A stretch of 64,000 nt of DNA from Haliotis asinina (Eukaryota > Mollusca > Gastropoda > Lepetellida > Haliotidae): contig NC_090288.1 in NCBI RefSeq assembly GCF_037392515.1, forward strand, positions 13,683,969-13,747,968. The letters run 5' to 3'. Of the stretch, positions 40,767 through 51,069 are shown in pieces. The notes below the pieces were generated by a model, which saw only the letters and a list, made by a program, of their open reading frames with translations, did no database searches and was not told where the DNA came from. A program made the position numbers and the translations under genes. Position 1 is the stretch's first letter. Every line of letters starts with the position of its first letter.

Positions 40767-40843
40767 ACGTTTATACTGTATTATGGTGAATTCGAGAAAT
40801 CAGGTCCCGATTTCTCGAATTCACCATAATACAGTGTAAACGT
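40767..40843. repeat. 35-bp near-perfect inverted repeat (hairpin)
   Basis: The arms 40767-40801 and 40809-40843 pair with one mismatch around a 7-nt loop. The loop-proximal arm, GATTTCTCGAA, also occurs at 32278-32288 on the far side of the TTAA element. Confidence 0.85.
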
Positions 40844-40883
40844 TCTAGAACGTAGCCGTACCTTCCTTACATAATATGCAATA

Positions 40884-40925
40884 TGACGTCATCTTGCCTC
40901 TGACGTCGACACAACTATGACGTCA
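40884..40925 (+). promoter_or_regulatory. Three CRE-like TGACGTC motifs at 17-bp spacing
   Basis: TGACGTCA at 40884, TGACGTCG at 40901 and TGACGTCA at 40918 start exactly 17 bp apart, 58 bp upstream of the ATG at 40983. Full TGACGTCA is the palindromic cAMP-response element bound by CREB/ATF bZIP proteins (established). Regulation of the downstream gene is inferred from position. Confidence 0.5.
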
Positions 40926-40982
40926 TGACTACAAAGCGCAACGTTGACATCAAGAAGTGAATATTTTTGCGACAGACAAACG

Positions 40983-41222
40983 ATGTTTTGGACATATTAT
41001 CATAAAGATAGATCTTTTGACAAGAAGCCTGAATCGCCAGAACTCCCGTCAGTGCCCACCCCTTCTTTAACGGAGCTTGCAGACAATGTTACTCAGTCGT
41101 GGTCAGAAGGGAACATCAACTGGGCAGCTGTGCATTGGGAGATCGGAACAATCGGACTGGGGAGGTGGGGTCAGCCCTGTCTTGAATGTTACAAAACAGT
41201 GAAGAACACACGTGAATACCAG
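40983..41222 (+). CDS. Exon 1 of the acidic repeat protein
   Basis: It runs from ATG at 40983 (MFWTYYHKDRSFDKKPESPE) to donor CAG|GTGAGA. It is the only part of the protein without compositional bias (five Trp, two Cys), so it is the best query for homologues. The start was chosen as the first in-frame ATG; the frame is open upstream only to a TTG at 40944. Confidence 0.62.
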
Positions 41223-44200
41223 GTGAGATCATTGTAAAATCCGTCTAATTTATTTGTAAATATAGATCATACTCAGTCGTGGCCAGGTAGTAAGCAAAAC
41301 GTTTACAAAATATCCGAATCTTTATAAAAAATAAAATGGAATGGTCGTTACAAGTAACAAACGTCGACACATTTTTTCACCTGTCATCCTTCTTGATTAC
41401 CTAGTTCGGTAGAGTGGCCTAGTGGCTCGTTAAGCTGAAGACCTGGTTCGATTCCCCACATGGGTACAATATTTGAAGCACATTCCCGGAGTCCTCCGCC
41501 GCTATATTGCTTGGCCTAAATTCACGAAGCTCTCATAGCGCTAAGATGGTCGTAAGTGCCATACATTAACATTAATGTGCGACTGTCTTACCGCTTAGGG
41601 AGCTTCGAAAATCTAGGCCCTGGAATATTGCTGCACCTAAACTCACTCACTCTTAATGACCTTCTCAATTACCCTGATAATTGACAAAGGGCAGGCGCTC
41701 CTTTTGGGTGGGATGAAGTGTTTTGTCATCCGCTTCAAAAGAAATAAATAAACAAACATAAAACACAATTGAATTTCTTTTTTCAGAGATGGGTCACGAA
41801 GAGGAACGAAGCGATGAACAATCACGATCGTCTGACCTTCACCAATGCCTCAGACGTGTCCTTAACGCCTAAAGAATCCATTCGTCGTTCATTCAACTCT
41901 CACACAGAAGGCGCTCCAACTCAGTCCAGAGTAGATCATGACCACGCCTGTCGCGGGGGAGAAGCCGGCGGTTTGAGTCGTATCTGTGGAAGTATAGGTA
42001 TCAATCATGGATCTTCCTCCAGCGTTGGATCTCTTGCACCAGAGCCTGAAGACCATCACCCAGTCCACTTCATCTCTGATCAGGACGAACTGGATCGGGA
42101 GTCAGCTGCAGGGCCATATTCTGTGGGTGGTTTTGCTTCGCGCCGTCGTTCCTTCGTGGCTAAAACTAGGATCGTTAATCTATCAGAACTCTATCCTGGA
42201 TTTCCTATCCCAGAGAGCATGCTGCTGCAGCCCGCGACACACATCGGAGCTGGCGATACAAGTATTGATAGTGGTGATGTTTACAAAGGTGGTGTTGTGA
42301 ATGATGTAGTGATGTCTCTACTCCACAGTGTGTGTGACGTCACGGAGCAGCAGGTTGGTAAGGATGGGAGAGAAACTAAAGATGGCCATAAAACTATGCC
42401 CACAGACAACATGAGCGAATGTGAACGAGAGGGCTTTGACGACATGACATCGTCTTCATCAATAGCTGCCAGTGCCTTTTCTGACAAAACGCCTGAATCT
42501 ACTGCTGAAAGTGACCATGCCATGCCACCCGAATCTACTGCTGAAAGTAAATTCCCGGATACAATACCACCCGAATCTACTGCTGAAAGTGAATTCCCGG
42601 ATACAATACCACCCGAATCTACTGCTGAAAGTGAATTCCCGGATACAATACCACCCGAATCTACTGCTGAAAGTGAATTCCCGGACACAATACCACCCGA
42701 ATCTACCGCTGAAAGTGAATTCCCGGATACAATACCACCCGAATCTACTGCTGAAAGTGAATTCCCGGACACAATACCACCCGAATCTACTGCTGAAAGT
42801 GAATTCCCGGATACAGTACCACCCGAATCTACTGCTGAAAGTGAATTCCCGCACACAATACCACCCGAATCTACTGCTGAAAGTGAATTCCCGGATACAA
42901 TACCACCCGAATTTACAACTGAAAGTGAATCCACGGACACAGTACCACCCGAAAGTGATTTCCCGGATACAGTACCACCCGAATTTACAACTGAAAGTGA
43001 ATCCACGGACACAGTACCATCCGAAGCTGAAGCTGGAAGCGAATCTCCAGAAGCATTACATGACGAATCAGCAGCTGAAAATGTACCGTCGAAACGTGTC
43101 TCTACAGCTGAGTTTAAGACCTCTGACATAGCGACAGTAATTTCACCACTAGCTGGTAGTGCAGTTTCTGACACTCTGCCCGAATCTAAAGCTGCAAGGG
43201 AATCTACTGGCACCATAACACCTGACTCTACAGCTGAAATGGAATCGTCTATACTTGGCCTTACAGCTGATTGTGAATTTTCTTACAATGTGTTTAAACC
43301 CACATATGAATTATCTTACACTGTGTCTGGATCTGCAGAAGCAGAATGTCAATACTCTGGCACAATATCACCCGACTCTACACCTGGAAGAGAATCGTCA
43401 ATGCCCATCTATACAGCTACATCTGAAGGTGGATTATCTTATGCAGTGCTTGGATCTACAACTGAAAGTGAACCTTTTGACTCTTTTGTTGTAACTAATG
43501 TTGAAATTGAATCCCCCGAGTCTGTCGTTACAGATGAAAGTGAATTGTCTGACACAATATCCGGAGGTACAGCTGAAAGGGAATCTGACTCAGCGACTCT
43601 CTCAATATTTGAACGTGAATCATCTTCTTACACAATACCTGATTCTACAGATGAAAGCGAACCCTCGTACACAGCGCTTTTATCTACAACTGAAGGCGAG
43701 GCTTCCGACAAAGATATTTCTTCAACAGAAAGTGTGCCCTCTGACAGGAAGCCGATCTCCGTAACTGAAGTCTTCACTGAAGCTGAGAGCCAGGTCCCTG
43801 ACAAACTGTCTGTTGCGATAGCTGACGATAAACCTCAGGCACCATCTAATTCGCCCACATTTTATCCCGAATGCATTGAAGCTCTGGACGCTGTGATTGA
43901 CGAACATGACGATGATAGATCCAGACTTTTGTCTGATAATTCTCAATCTAACACAAATTCCCCAGTTCATTTTTCAGACAACTTATCCGGGGTAGGCCAC
44001 CATGTCTGTCAACACTCAGACTACGTTGTCTCCTTTCAGACGGTCATGCACGAACTGGAATGTAGAAGCGGAGTAGCTGCTGAAACGACGTCGTATAACA
44101 TTTCCCCTAAGACGTCCTCAACCGACAGTGGAACTGTCGCCGTTATGTTTGGGAGAGACGTCGACCCTGCTGGATCAACCAGCCAGGAGTATTCAGACGA

Positions 44201-45692
44201 GTGTGAGAGAGACTCAAAATGGCCAGAAGCCACGCTATCGGTCTCTGATAAAAACTACAGCGGTGACGATGTTGTGTCTTGTCCGCAACGATCTCCCAGC
44301 CCACTAGAAGCTTCTGTAGGTATCCTTCGGCTCTCATACTCCTCTCCCTGCTTGCTGATGACGCGTCCGTATAGAGCAACATCTCCTGAACCATCTTGTT
44401 CCGAGGTCCAGCAGCTCGATGAGGGGAGTAATTCCATTTTATCTTCATCTGAGGCTTTGATCTGCAGAGCAAGTGGGGATGCCAGTGGACTGTACCCTTC
44501 AGATGTGTCTTCCGTTTTCGATATGAATGACGATGACGTTGATGATGACGAGCATGATGAATCTAATGGTGATGAAGATGCTGATGATGTTCAGTATGAC
44601 GATGTTGACGGTTTAGAAAATGATGTGGACGCTGACGACAAAGTCGGTGCTTGGGGTAATTCTGTCATGGGTGATAACGTTAACGGAGAAGGGAATTCTA
44701 TTTCCGAGGATGTGCATCCTTATGACCTCGAATCAGGTGTTGCTGTCGTTGATGATGATGCTAATTCTGCAGATGTTTGTGATGATGTTGAAGTCGATAA
44801 CTATGACAACGTTGATAATGCCGTTGATGCAGCGGCTGATGTTGATTTGCACGTCAATTTTGAAGCTGATTTTGACGCAGATGCTGTCACTAACGTCAAA
44901 GCTTTCGTTGAGTTTGGCGTCAGTGCTGATGTGGATGCTGTCGATGCTGTAGCTTATTCTGTCGATACTGGAGTTCGCTCTAATGCTCGTGTCGATGCTA
45001 ATATCGACGACAACCTTGATTCGGACGCTGAAGTTAAAGTTTGTGTTGCTCTACACGTCGAATTCGACGTCCATCCTCACTCTGACGTGAAAGATGATGA
45101 CGACGTTGACGATGGTCCTGCTGCTGACGTCGATGCTGATGACACTGATACTGAGGATGAAGCCGATCCAGTTGATGTAGTTGTTGAAACTGATGCTGTG
45201 TCTGACACCAGTATCGATCTCAACGTTCCTACCATCGGGGATGATGGAGTGTCCCGTACTGTTGACGTGAATAGGAAGTGCAATTACAGACAACAGCAGC
45301 AGCAACAACAACAGCAACAGCAACAGCCTGTAATCATCACCAACATAAACGGCCCCACAGTCATGAGCAGCGTCCCCATTGCAAGTACGTCTTCAAACAC
45401 AGGAGGTTCCAGCACTAGTGGAAACTCTCACTTCCTTCTGGATAAGAGTGTCACAGATTCGGATCTGGACATCAGCGTGATCAACGTTGACAGTGAACTT
45501 CCAAATCCAGATCCTCTCGCTTCCATCCCAGATAATCCACCGTCGGAAAGTAGTAGCATCGACACCTTACAGTTTTCGTCTTTGATCTCAGAGAGCGACT
45601 TTGAGGTTCCTTGTCAGACCCGTTCTGATTCTTCCACTAGTACCGCGTCACAAATATCACCTGGTCTGAGGGAAGGTTGTAATCTTTCTTGA
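40983..45692 (+). CDS. Unrecognised low-complexity acidic repeat protein, two exons
   Basis: Exon 1 (40983-41222) joins exon 2 (41787-45692) at GTGAGA/tttttcag in phase 0, giving about 1381 residues. Residues 1-95 are ordinary in composition and Trp-rich (INWAAVHWEIGTIGLGRWGQ, then CLECYKTVKNTREYQRW across the junction), perhaps a small folded domain. About residues 315-492 hold a 14-residue tandem repeat (STAESEFPDTIPPE), which decays into a longer Ser/Thr/Glu-rich region. Residues ~992-1212 are Asp-rich with alternating D-V/A-D. A 12-Gln run lies near 1250, and a Ser-rich tail ends at TGA. No signal peptide or membrane segment is seen at this start, which has no in-frame upstream ATG in the exon. 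Function unknown; more upstream exons cannot be excluded. Confidence 0.68.
41405..41650 (+). mobile_element. SINE family A copy split by a MITE
   Basis: The head GTGGCCTAGTGGCTCGTTAA, the B box GGTTCGATTCCCCACATGGG and the body run to ATATTGCT at 41511. The tail resumes as TGGAATATTGCTGCACCTAA plus ACTC repeats at 41621. The 109 bp between are the GGCCTAGATT-type MITE. The composite lies in the intron of the acidic repeat gene. Confidence 0.85.
41512..41620. mobile_element. MITE inserted into SINE A
   Basis: It begins TGGCCTAAATTCACGAAGCT and ends AGCTTCGAAAATCTAGGCCC (inverted). The middle has TAGCGCTAAGA and a CATTAACATTAATG palindrome. It is the same family as 31931-32042. Confidence 0.82.
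41787..45692 (+). CDS. Exon 2 of the acidic repeat protein
   Basis: The single 3906-bp exon follows acceptor tttcttttttcag. It is open throughout despite its length, and the 42-bp DNA repeat keeps its frame, both signs of selection on the protein. Large overlapping open frames on either strand in 42.3-43.2 kb are by-products of the 42-bp repeat. Confidence 0.7.
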   Translation, partial: RWVTKRNEAMNNHDRLTFTNASDVSLTPKESIRRSFNSHTEGAPTQSRVDHDHACRGGEAGGLSRICGSIGINHGSSSSVGSLAPEPEDHHPVHFISDQDELDRESAAGPYSVGGFASRRRSFVAKTRIVNLSELYPGFPIPESMLLQPATHIGAGDTSIDSGDVYKGGVVNDVVMSLLHSVCDVTEQQVGKDGRETKDGHKTMPTDNMSECEREGFDDMTSSSSIAASAFSDKTPESTAESDHAMPPESTAESKFPDTIPPESTAESEFPDTIPPESTAESEFPDTIPPESTAESEFPDTIPPESTAESEFPDTIPPESTAESEFPDTIPPESTAESEFPDTVPPESTAESEFPHTIPPESTAESEFPDTIPPEFTTESESTDTVPPESDFPDTVPPEFTTESESTDTVPSEAEAGSESPEALHDESAAENVPSKRVSTAEFKTSDIATVISPLAGSAVSDTLPESKAARESTGTITPDSTAEMESSILGLTADCEFSYNVFKPTYELSYTVSGSAEAECQYSGTISPDSTPGRESSMPIYTATSEGGLSYAVLGSTTESEPFDSFVVTNVEIESPESVVTDESELSDTISGGTAERESDSATLSIFERESSSYTIPDSTDESEPSYTALLSTTEGEASDKDISSTESVPSDRKPISVTEVFTEAESQVPDKLSVAIADDKPQAPSNSPTFYPECIEALDAVIDEHDDDRSRLLSDNSQSNTNSPVHFSDNLSGVGHHVCQHSDYVVSFQTVMHELECRSGVAAETTSYNISPKTSSTDSGTVAVMFGRDVDPAGSTSQEYSDECERDSKWPEATLSVSDKNYSGDDVVSCPQRSPSPLEASVGILRLSYSSPCLLMTRPYRATSPEPSCSEVQQLDEGSNSILSSSEALICRASGDASGLYPSDVSSVFDMNDDDVDDDEHDESNGDEDADDVQYDDVDGLENDVDADDKVGAWGNSVMGDNVNGEGNSISEDVHPYDLESGVAVVDDDANSADVCDDVEVDNYDNVDNAVDAAADVDLHVNFEADFDADAVTNVKAFVEFGVSADVDAVDAVAYSVDTGVRSNARVDANIDDNLDSDAEVKVCVALHVEFDVHPHSDVKDDDDVDDGPAADVDADDTDTEDEADPVDVVVETDAVSDTSIDLNVPTIGDDGVSRTVDVNRKCNYRQQQQQQQQQQQQPVIITNINGPTVMSSVPIASTSSNTGGSSTSGNSHFLLDKSVTDSDLDISVINVDSELPNPDPLASIPDNPPSESSSIDTLQFSSLISESDFEVPCQTRSDSSTSTASQISPGLREGCNLS
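42490..43020 (+). repeat. 42-bp in-frame coding minisatellite
   Basis: About 12 units encode (P)PESTAESEFPDTI. The first units are nearly identical at DNA level. The last ones diverge to PPEFTTESESTDTV and one is shortened (PPESDFPDTV), suggesting ongoing expansion at the 5' side. Confidence 0.93.
45289..45327 (+). repeat. Polyglutamine CAG/CAA run
   Basis: Twelve consecutive Gln codons, mixed CAA and CAG, lie near the end of the acidic repeat protein. Confidence 0.95.
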
Positions 45693-45994
45693 TTAAAAAT
45701 CTATTTATAGATTATGTCTGGACATATTTATATTCTGTAGATTTCGAGAGAATTCAAAAATATAAAACGAATTATTGTAGAATAGTTTTGTCACTTCGGA
45801 TTGGTATTTTCTGAGGATGATTTTGTCCTCCACGAAATCCCAGACAGAGCATAGTTCTAAATACACCACTGCCCTGAATGATTTGGGAAAGATACAATTA
45901 CAGAAGTGGTGATAAAGTCAGGAACTTTTCAAAATATATACCTAGGGGAGAGAAAATCCGGGTAAGCATTGATATTCAGCAGCCCAACACTTGT

Positions 45995-46170
45995 CGCCAC
46001 ATCCGATCGAGTGGTCAGCTTCGCTGACTTGGTTGACACATGTCATCGCATCCAAATCGCGTAAGTCGATACTCATGATGTCACTGGATTGTCTGGTCTA
46101 GACTGAATTATTTACAGACCACCGTCATATTGCTGGGAAATTGCTGAGTGCTGCGTTAACAACCAACCAA
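45995..46170 (+). mobile_element. SINE family B copy
   Basis: GATCGAGTGGTCAGCTTCGC, TTGGTTGACACATGTCATCG, TCACTGGATTGTCTGGTCTA and TTTACAGACCACCGTCATAT run to TGCTGAGTGCTGCGTTAACA. The tail has AACCAACC instead of ACTC. Confidence 0.85.
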
Positions 46171-46224
46171 CCAAGCAAAAATCATCGCCTAACGTATTGC
46201 AATTGACAGCAAAGAAACCAGCCC

Positions 46225-46290
46225 AGTTCGTTACATCCGTTATCTCGTTACATCCGTTATCTCGTTACATCCGTTATCTCGTTAGATTCG
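46225..46290. repeat. 17-bp minisatellite, second array
   Basis: Nearly four units of GTTACATCCGTTATCTC lie in tandem, related to the array at 26864-27075. Confidence 0.85.
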
Positions 46291-46512
46291 TGTTCGTCAT
46301 ATTCGTACTTTGATTTACTGTTCAAAACGTAACCCCACCCGTAATTAGATATCCAGGGAGAACAAAACTACCAGAAAGTTGGTTATGACGTAATCAAATG
46401 TGAGATGCAACGGGTCTGCCAGGAGCTTCAAGAGAACACCTGACGCCAGGTCGAAGTTTAAAAAGAAGTACACAAATACTATGTACGGACTCTTAACAGA
46501 CAAACAAGTGGA

Positions 46513-46620
46513 AGTCGCGGTGGCTGAGCGGGGCTTTGTTTGTCGGCAGACTTTGATTGCTGGCGATTAGGTGCCTGACTCCGAGGTTGTGAGTTCGAAT
46601 CCCGGATGGGACTCCACTCC
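46513..46620 (+). mobile_element. tRNA-like SINE head, another family
   Basis: GTCGCGGTGGCTGAGCGG (A-box-like) and GTGAGTTCGAATCCCGGATG (B box) are too far apart for a normal tRNA, and the stems do not close. A tRNA-derived SINE fits better than a tRNA gene. Confidence 0.5.
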
Positions 46621-48378
46621 AAAAAAGTTCTAGAATTTACACTTCACTAAGTGTAATCTCAAATATAACATATGTTACATGAAACAGGCAGTTTCTTCCT
46701 GAAAGAGTAGACTTAGTTGAGGAAATGGCCATGACGACTGCATGAACATGATTCATAAACAGAGAACATATCCTAAATAAAACTAAACATTACAATACAA
46801 TGTGCAGTGAGAATGATGGGAGTGCTCCTCTCCTAGGAAGAGTTTCCATCCTGCAAGGGGGAGTGTTGGTATCTTGTAGGGATTGTTTTAATCCTGGGAT
46901 GAGGTCACTTCTTTCGCTGAGAGAGAATAAACTATTTAGGTTTCAAATCTGTACAAAGATACATACAATATCATATAAATAATGGGCCTGTGGTGTATTT
47001 TAAAGAAAAAAACACAGGAAACAATACGTCCTCAAGTTTCACAATAAAAACTATGTGATTAAAACTAAGGTTAATGTTTTCGCGACAGACTAATAAATAT
47101 TCTGATAATTAAGACATATTCTGAATGTATTTTGTTGGCCGTTGGCCTATTCAGGAAAATAAACATACATATTCTGTCTCTTGAACCCCTCAACAAACTT
47201 AGCTAGTGTAGTCGTATATGACATGTACATCGTTAAGTTCCAATTCAGTCAGGTATTTCACTTGTAGTCTATTCCGCTATCACTAACAGTAATTGTACAG
47301 CTCCTTTGGGAAAACTCTCAAGAACCTTCATTACGGAAACAAGTATAAGTTAACAAGAATGTGGAACCAATCCGAGTTATCTCCCTGTGTGATTTACCGC
47401 AAGGTGTCGCTGCACATAAGTGTCTACTTCCGGGTACGTTCTTTTTCAACTTAGACGGTAATCTAGTTTGTGTGAGAGAGCTCTCTTGTATATAATGGCA
47501 TGAGAATGGCAGTCGAGAGAAGCTTCAATTAAAAATAATTTCTGGATTCTATCACCAAAGTTGAAACGCTGTAGGAGATGGTCGGAATTCTACAGATACC
47601 GGTGGATATTATGACTGGAAATATACCGCAATATTTCTTTGATAGGTGCCAACAATTCGCACAATTTCTAAATAAGCAGGTTTTCCGATATTCGCGGCGA
47701 CGCCTTGTGTTTTTAGTGAAAACTGATATATTTAAGAGTTAAGCTGTCGGGATAGCAGGATGTTAACGGCACTACTGAAAGATAAGTGGCGGCTGGTTAT
47801 AGAAGTAACGATGCGTCTTCTTGAGTTCTAATGGAAGATATGCAGATTCCAAGGACACAAACTACAGTCTTAAGGCTAAGGAAGACCTAAGGCCACTGTG
47901 TTTTCGGTGTATAGTGTACCATGGTAGTGCGTCTTTCTCGATCCAGGATCAGCTGAAGTTAAGTGTGATCCCAGACCGATTCTGACAACCTTTGCCCGTA
48001 ATGAAGCTATAATTTCAAGGGCTTGTTGCCTTATAGTCATGACACTTATGTGCCATTGATTGAAGAATACTAATCACCACTGCAATTTTCTGTCAGTTAT
48101 CCCAAATTAGGAGTGAAATTTGAATTGTTTTGTAGCACAACTGACTTTCCCATGCAAGCCTTGACCCAGAGACTAAAAGAGGAAGGGTTTACTCATGGTC
48201 TAGCTAGTGCATGGCTAGGGCCTGGGCTAGTGTTAAGACCCTATAGACAAACGCTTACTATCTCAATATATTCTGGATAGAAACAAAGGGACCCCGGTGA
48301 AAATGGAGACTCAGAATCTGAGGAAATTGCCTAGCAGGTAAGGGCTGTAGTTAGGGCTGTCTAACAGTTCCAGAACTT

Positions 48379-48414
48379 CATTATTTTCTCTACTGCCTTG
48401 CCCTCCCTGCAGTG
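48379..48414 (-). repeat. Lone copy of the 62-bp minisatellite core
   Basis: The minus strand reads GCAGGGAGGGCAAGGCAGTA, then GAGAAAATAATG, matching the core of the array at 57488-58561 on the opposite strand, 9 kb away. Confidence 0.75.
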
Positions 48415-49319
48415 CTATATCCCGAAATAAAGCAAGTTCCAGGCATGGGTTACCATCTCACTGAGGCTCCTTTCCAATTTACGTGGGTTTATATCTTATC
48501 AAATTATATATATTCAGGGACAAATCATTAGTCTAGAAGGACTAGGAAGGGAAGACCATGAGGTTCAGGGCCTGTGAAACAGATTGGAACACCAACACAA
48601 TTACTCCCCGGACCTGGCACATGATGCTTTATGTATATATCCTGTATATATACTTGTGTATAATAAACTACGAGCTTCATGTTGTCACTTCCTACGAAGA
48701 ACCCATCACTGATTCTTTACAGGAACGTGCAACTAATTAATTAATAACATGTGCGTCTCAAACCCATACGTCAGCGCGTTGCTACTTCTACAAATACATG
48801 TGCTAGTAGTCACGATTTGTGAACGAGGCTCTGACAGAACGGGGTTTCATACTATGGTAGCGACCTATGGCATATGCGTACGCCGGAATTACTGCTGCAA
48901 CATCACATGAGTGACAGACAGAAATAGAGAAGAAAAATAGACCAACGAGTCATTTACCAAACGCACTTGTACCATGGCTGTATGCCACCATGTATCTATG
49001 GTGATTTAATGTGTGTTGTGCGCAGGAGGGGCGTAGAGGAAGACCTAGTTTGGCCGCCATGACTCATGTCCAGTGAACCCGTTGTATATACCAATGAGGT
49101 CTCATGATGGTTGTGCAGGAAGTACGTTTAAGTGTACAAAAATGTACCAACTGCCACCTATAGTCAGTTATATGCGACCATAGTCAGTTGCACTAAGCGA
49201 CTGCCCGTATCATGTGCCTGTTTCGTCGAAATACTGACTAAGATCTACTATGTATCTCCTTTAACGACTATCTGTGTGAGTGAATATAAATTTGAACACT
49301 AAATGTTGGCATACAAGGA

Positions 49320-49467
49320 AAGAGAGAGTTTAGTTTTAGCCGCTCTGAGCAATATCACAACGGGGACATCAGAAATGGGCTTCACACTGTAACAATGTGC
49401 GGAATCGAATCCGGAATTTTAGCGTGACGGTTGGACGCCTTTGTCATTAGACTACCCAATCGCCCCT
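49320..49467 (-). mobile_element. SINE family A copy
   Basis: On the plus strand: GAGTTTAGTTTTAGCCGCTC, GACATCAGAAATGGGCTTCA, GGAATCGAATCCGGAATTTT and CATTAGACTACCCAATCGCC. Confidence 0.82.
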
Positions 49468-49635
49468 TTAGCTATAATCACTTATACAATTCTAGCTGTG
49501 AAATCTCGGGGTGTTACATCTAAACAAACCTCTACCAAACCCATCAGTATCTTTATTCGGGGTTAATATACATTCAATATACCCCAATAAGTTGATCTTC
49601 TCAAATTCTAACACAATATAGCGGATGTACGGTGT

Positions 49636-49800
49636 GTGATGGCGTCAATCGGTGCTCATGTTATTAACCACTGGTTTGTGTTTTTCCATGAGGATTATTT
49701 GCTTCAACCGGTTTAAAGGCTGTCCTCTACTCAATGCGACCTAAAACAACACCTCATCATTCACTTGGCTGGAATGTTGCTAAATGTTCCCGACAATGTG
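49636..49800 (+). mobile_element. SINE family B copy, degraded
   Basis: CGGTGCTCATGTTATTAACC, CACTGGTTTGTG and CTTGGCTGGAATGTTGCTAA match the core and tail at low identity. Confidence 0.45.
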
Positions 49801-50602
49801 GACAAGCATAAGAACGACCCCGATGACCGGTCACGATGGCCTAGGGGACTGGTTGTTTCACCGAGAAACTGCCGCGATAAACTCCAAAAATATTAAAAAA
49901 AATATCCCCATCATTAATAGCTATCGTCATATCATACCAAGGAACTGTTTCTCATTAATGTAATTCCGCGGTCCCCACTTCCAGCCCAGCTAATTAACTT
50001 TGATACGTGGCCATGAGTGATGGTAGATATTTACCGTTATAATATCTGGAATATGCACCAATTAGACTGTTTCAACTTCGTCTTCAGATCGGAATGAAAA
50101 GCTCCCTCGACAGGTTGGTGTAATTCAATAGAATTACCCGCACCCGAGCAAACTCCTAATCATTAGGGCTAATTTCTGTGCCATGACAGATTTAAATTGA
50201 TTAAAGAGAACCTAGTTGTGTGTTCTTATGCATCATTTTAAGCAATTACTTTAATTATTTCGAAATGTATGAACCCAAATTTTGTGCTGGTTTCACTTTT
50301 TCAAAAGTATTGCGCTCATGAGCCAATGATCAAATATCAAACATATATTTGAGGAATATATGTTGTCAAATAAAATGATGAATTTAATATGTTTCGACGG
50401 TTAAGTTGCTTTCTTGCTGGCGTAATTTCGACTATATAGCTGTGTATTTGCAGCCGTGACTTAAGAATTTTTTTTAGGGTATCATAACTGTAAACGTCTT
50501 CGAAACCTGGAAATACAACCCAGGATTTGTCGGTCATTAGCCGTTCCTTCCCAATAATTAGAACAGTCTGACTCATTCTTCTTCAGTTACCGGACTCAAA
50601 GA

Positions 50603-50650
50603 TCCCGGTTAGAATTGGTCTTCAGTAACCCATGCTTGTCGTAAGAGGTA
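50603..50650 (+). mobile_element. SINE family B head fragment
   Basis: CCCGGTTAGAATTGGTCTTC and AGTAACCCATGCTTGTCGTA match the family B 5' end; nothing further follows. Confidence 0.6.
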
Positions 50651-51069
50651 AGTGGCGGTTACCTGAAAGGTACGGAAAGGGACGAGTAGATACGAATGTA
50701 GAACCGAGGACGAATGAACAGGTTTGTTCTATTTATGCGCAAACGCGGGGGTGGAAACAGGAACCCAGTCCAGTAGAAACCAAATGCCACCCACTGCAAT
50801 CTAAATCTGACAGGACATCGACACTTTACCGGTCCGCACACGGTGAATAGAAAAAGGCGACGCTTTTGGCTTTTGAAACATGTCATTGGCCGTCGACCTT
50901 GAGGCGAGTTTCAAGTAGGGGTACTGATTCTACTTCCAGACACATGATCAGTCAACATGCGGACTCGGCCACCAACAACCATTCACAAGGTCACATTACC
51001 ATGTTATCCTTCCGGGTACCCATGCGATGAAGCAAAACAAAGTCTCAGGTGTCAAGCCCCTCTTTCGCC

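Noticed and set aside
42281-43216. 311-codon minus-strand and 219-codon second-frame open stretches
   Set aside because: Both are by-products of the 42-bp repeat, whose length keeps all frames free of stops. The plus frame that spans 3.9 kb with proper splicing explains the region.
46513-46620. True tRNA gene
   Set aside because: The A- and B-box spacing is too wide and the stems do not close. A tRNA-derived SINE head is more likely.
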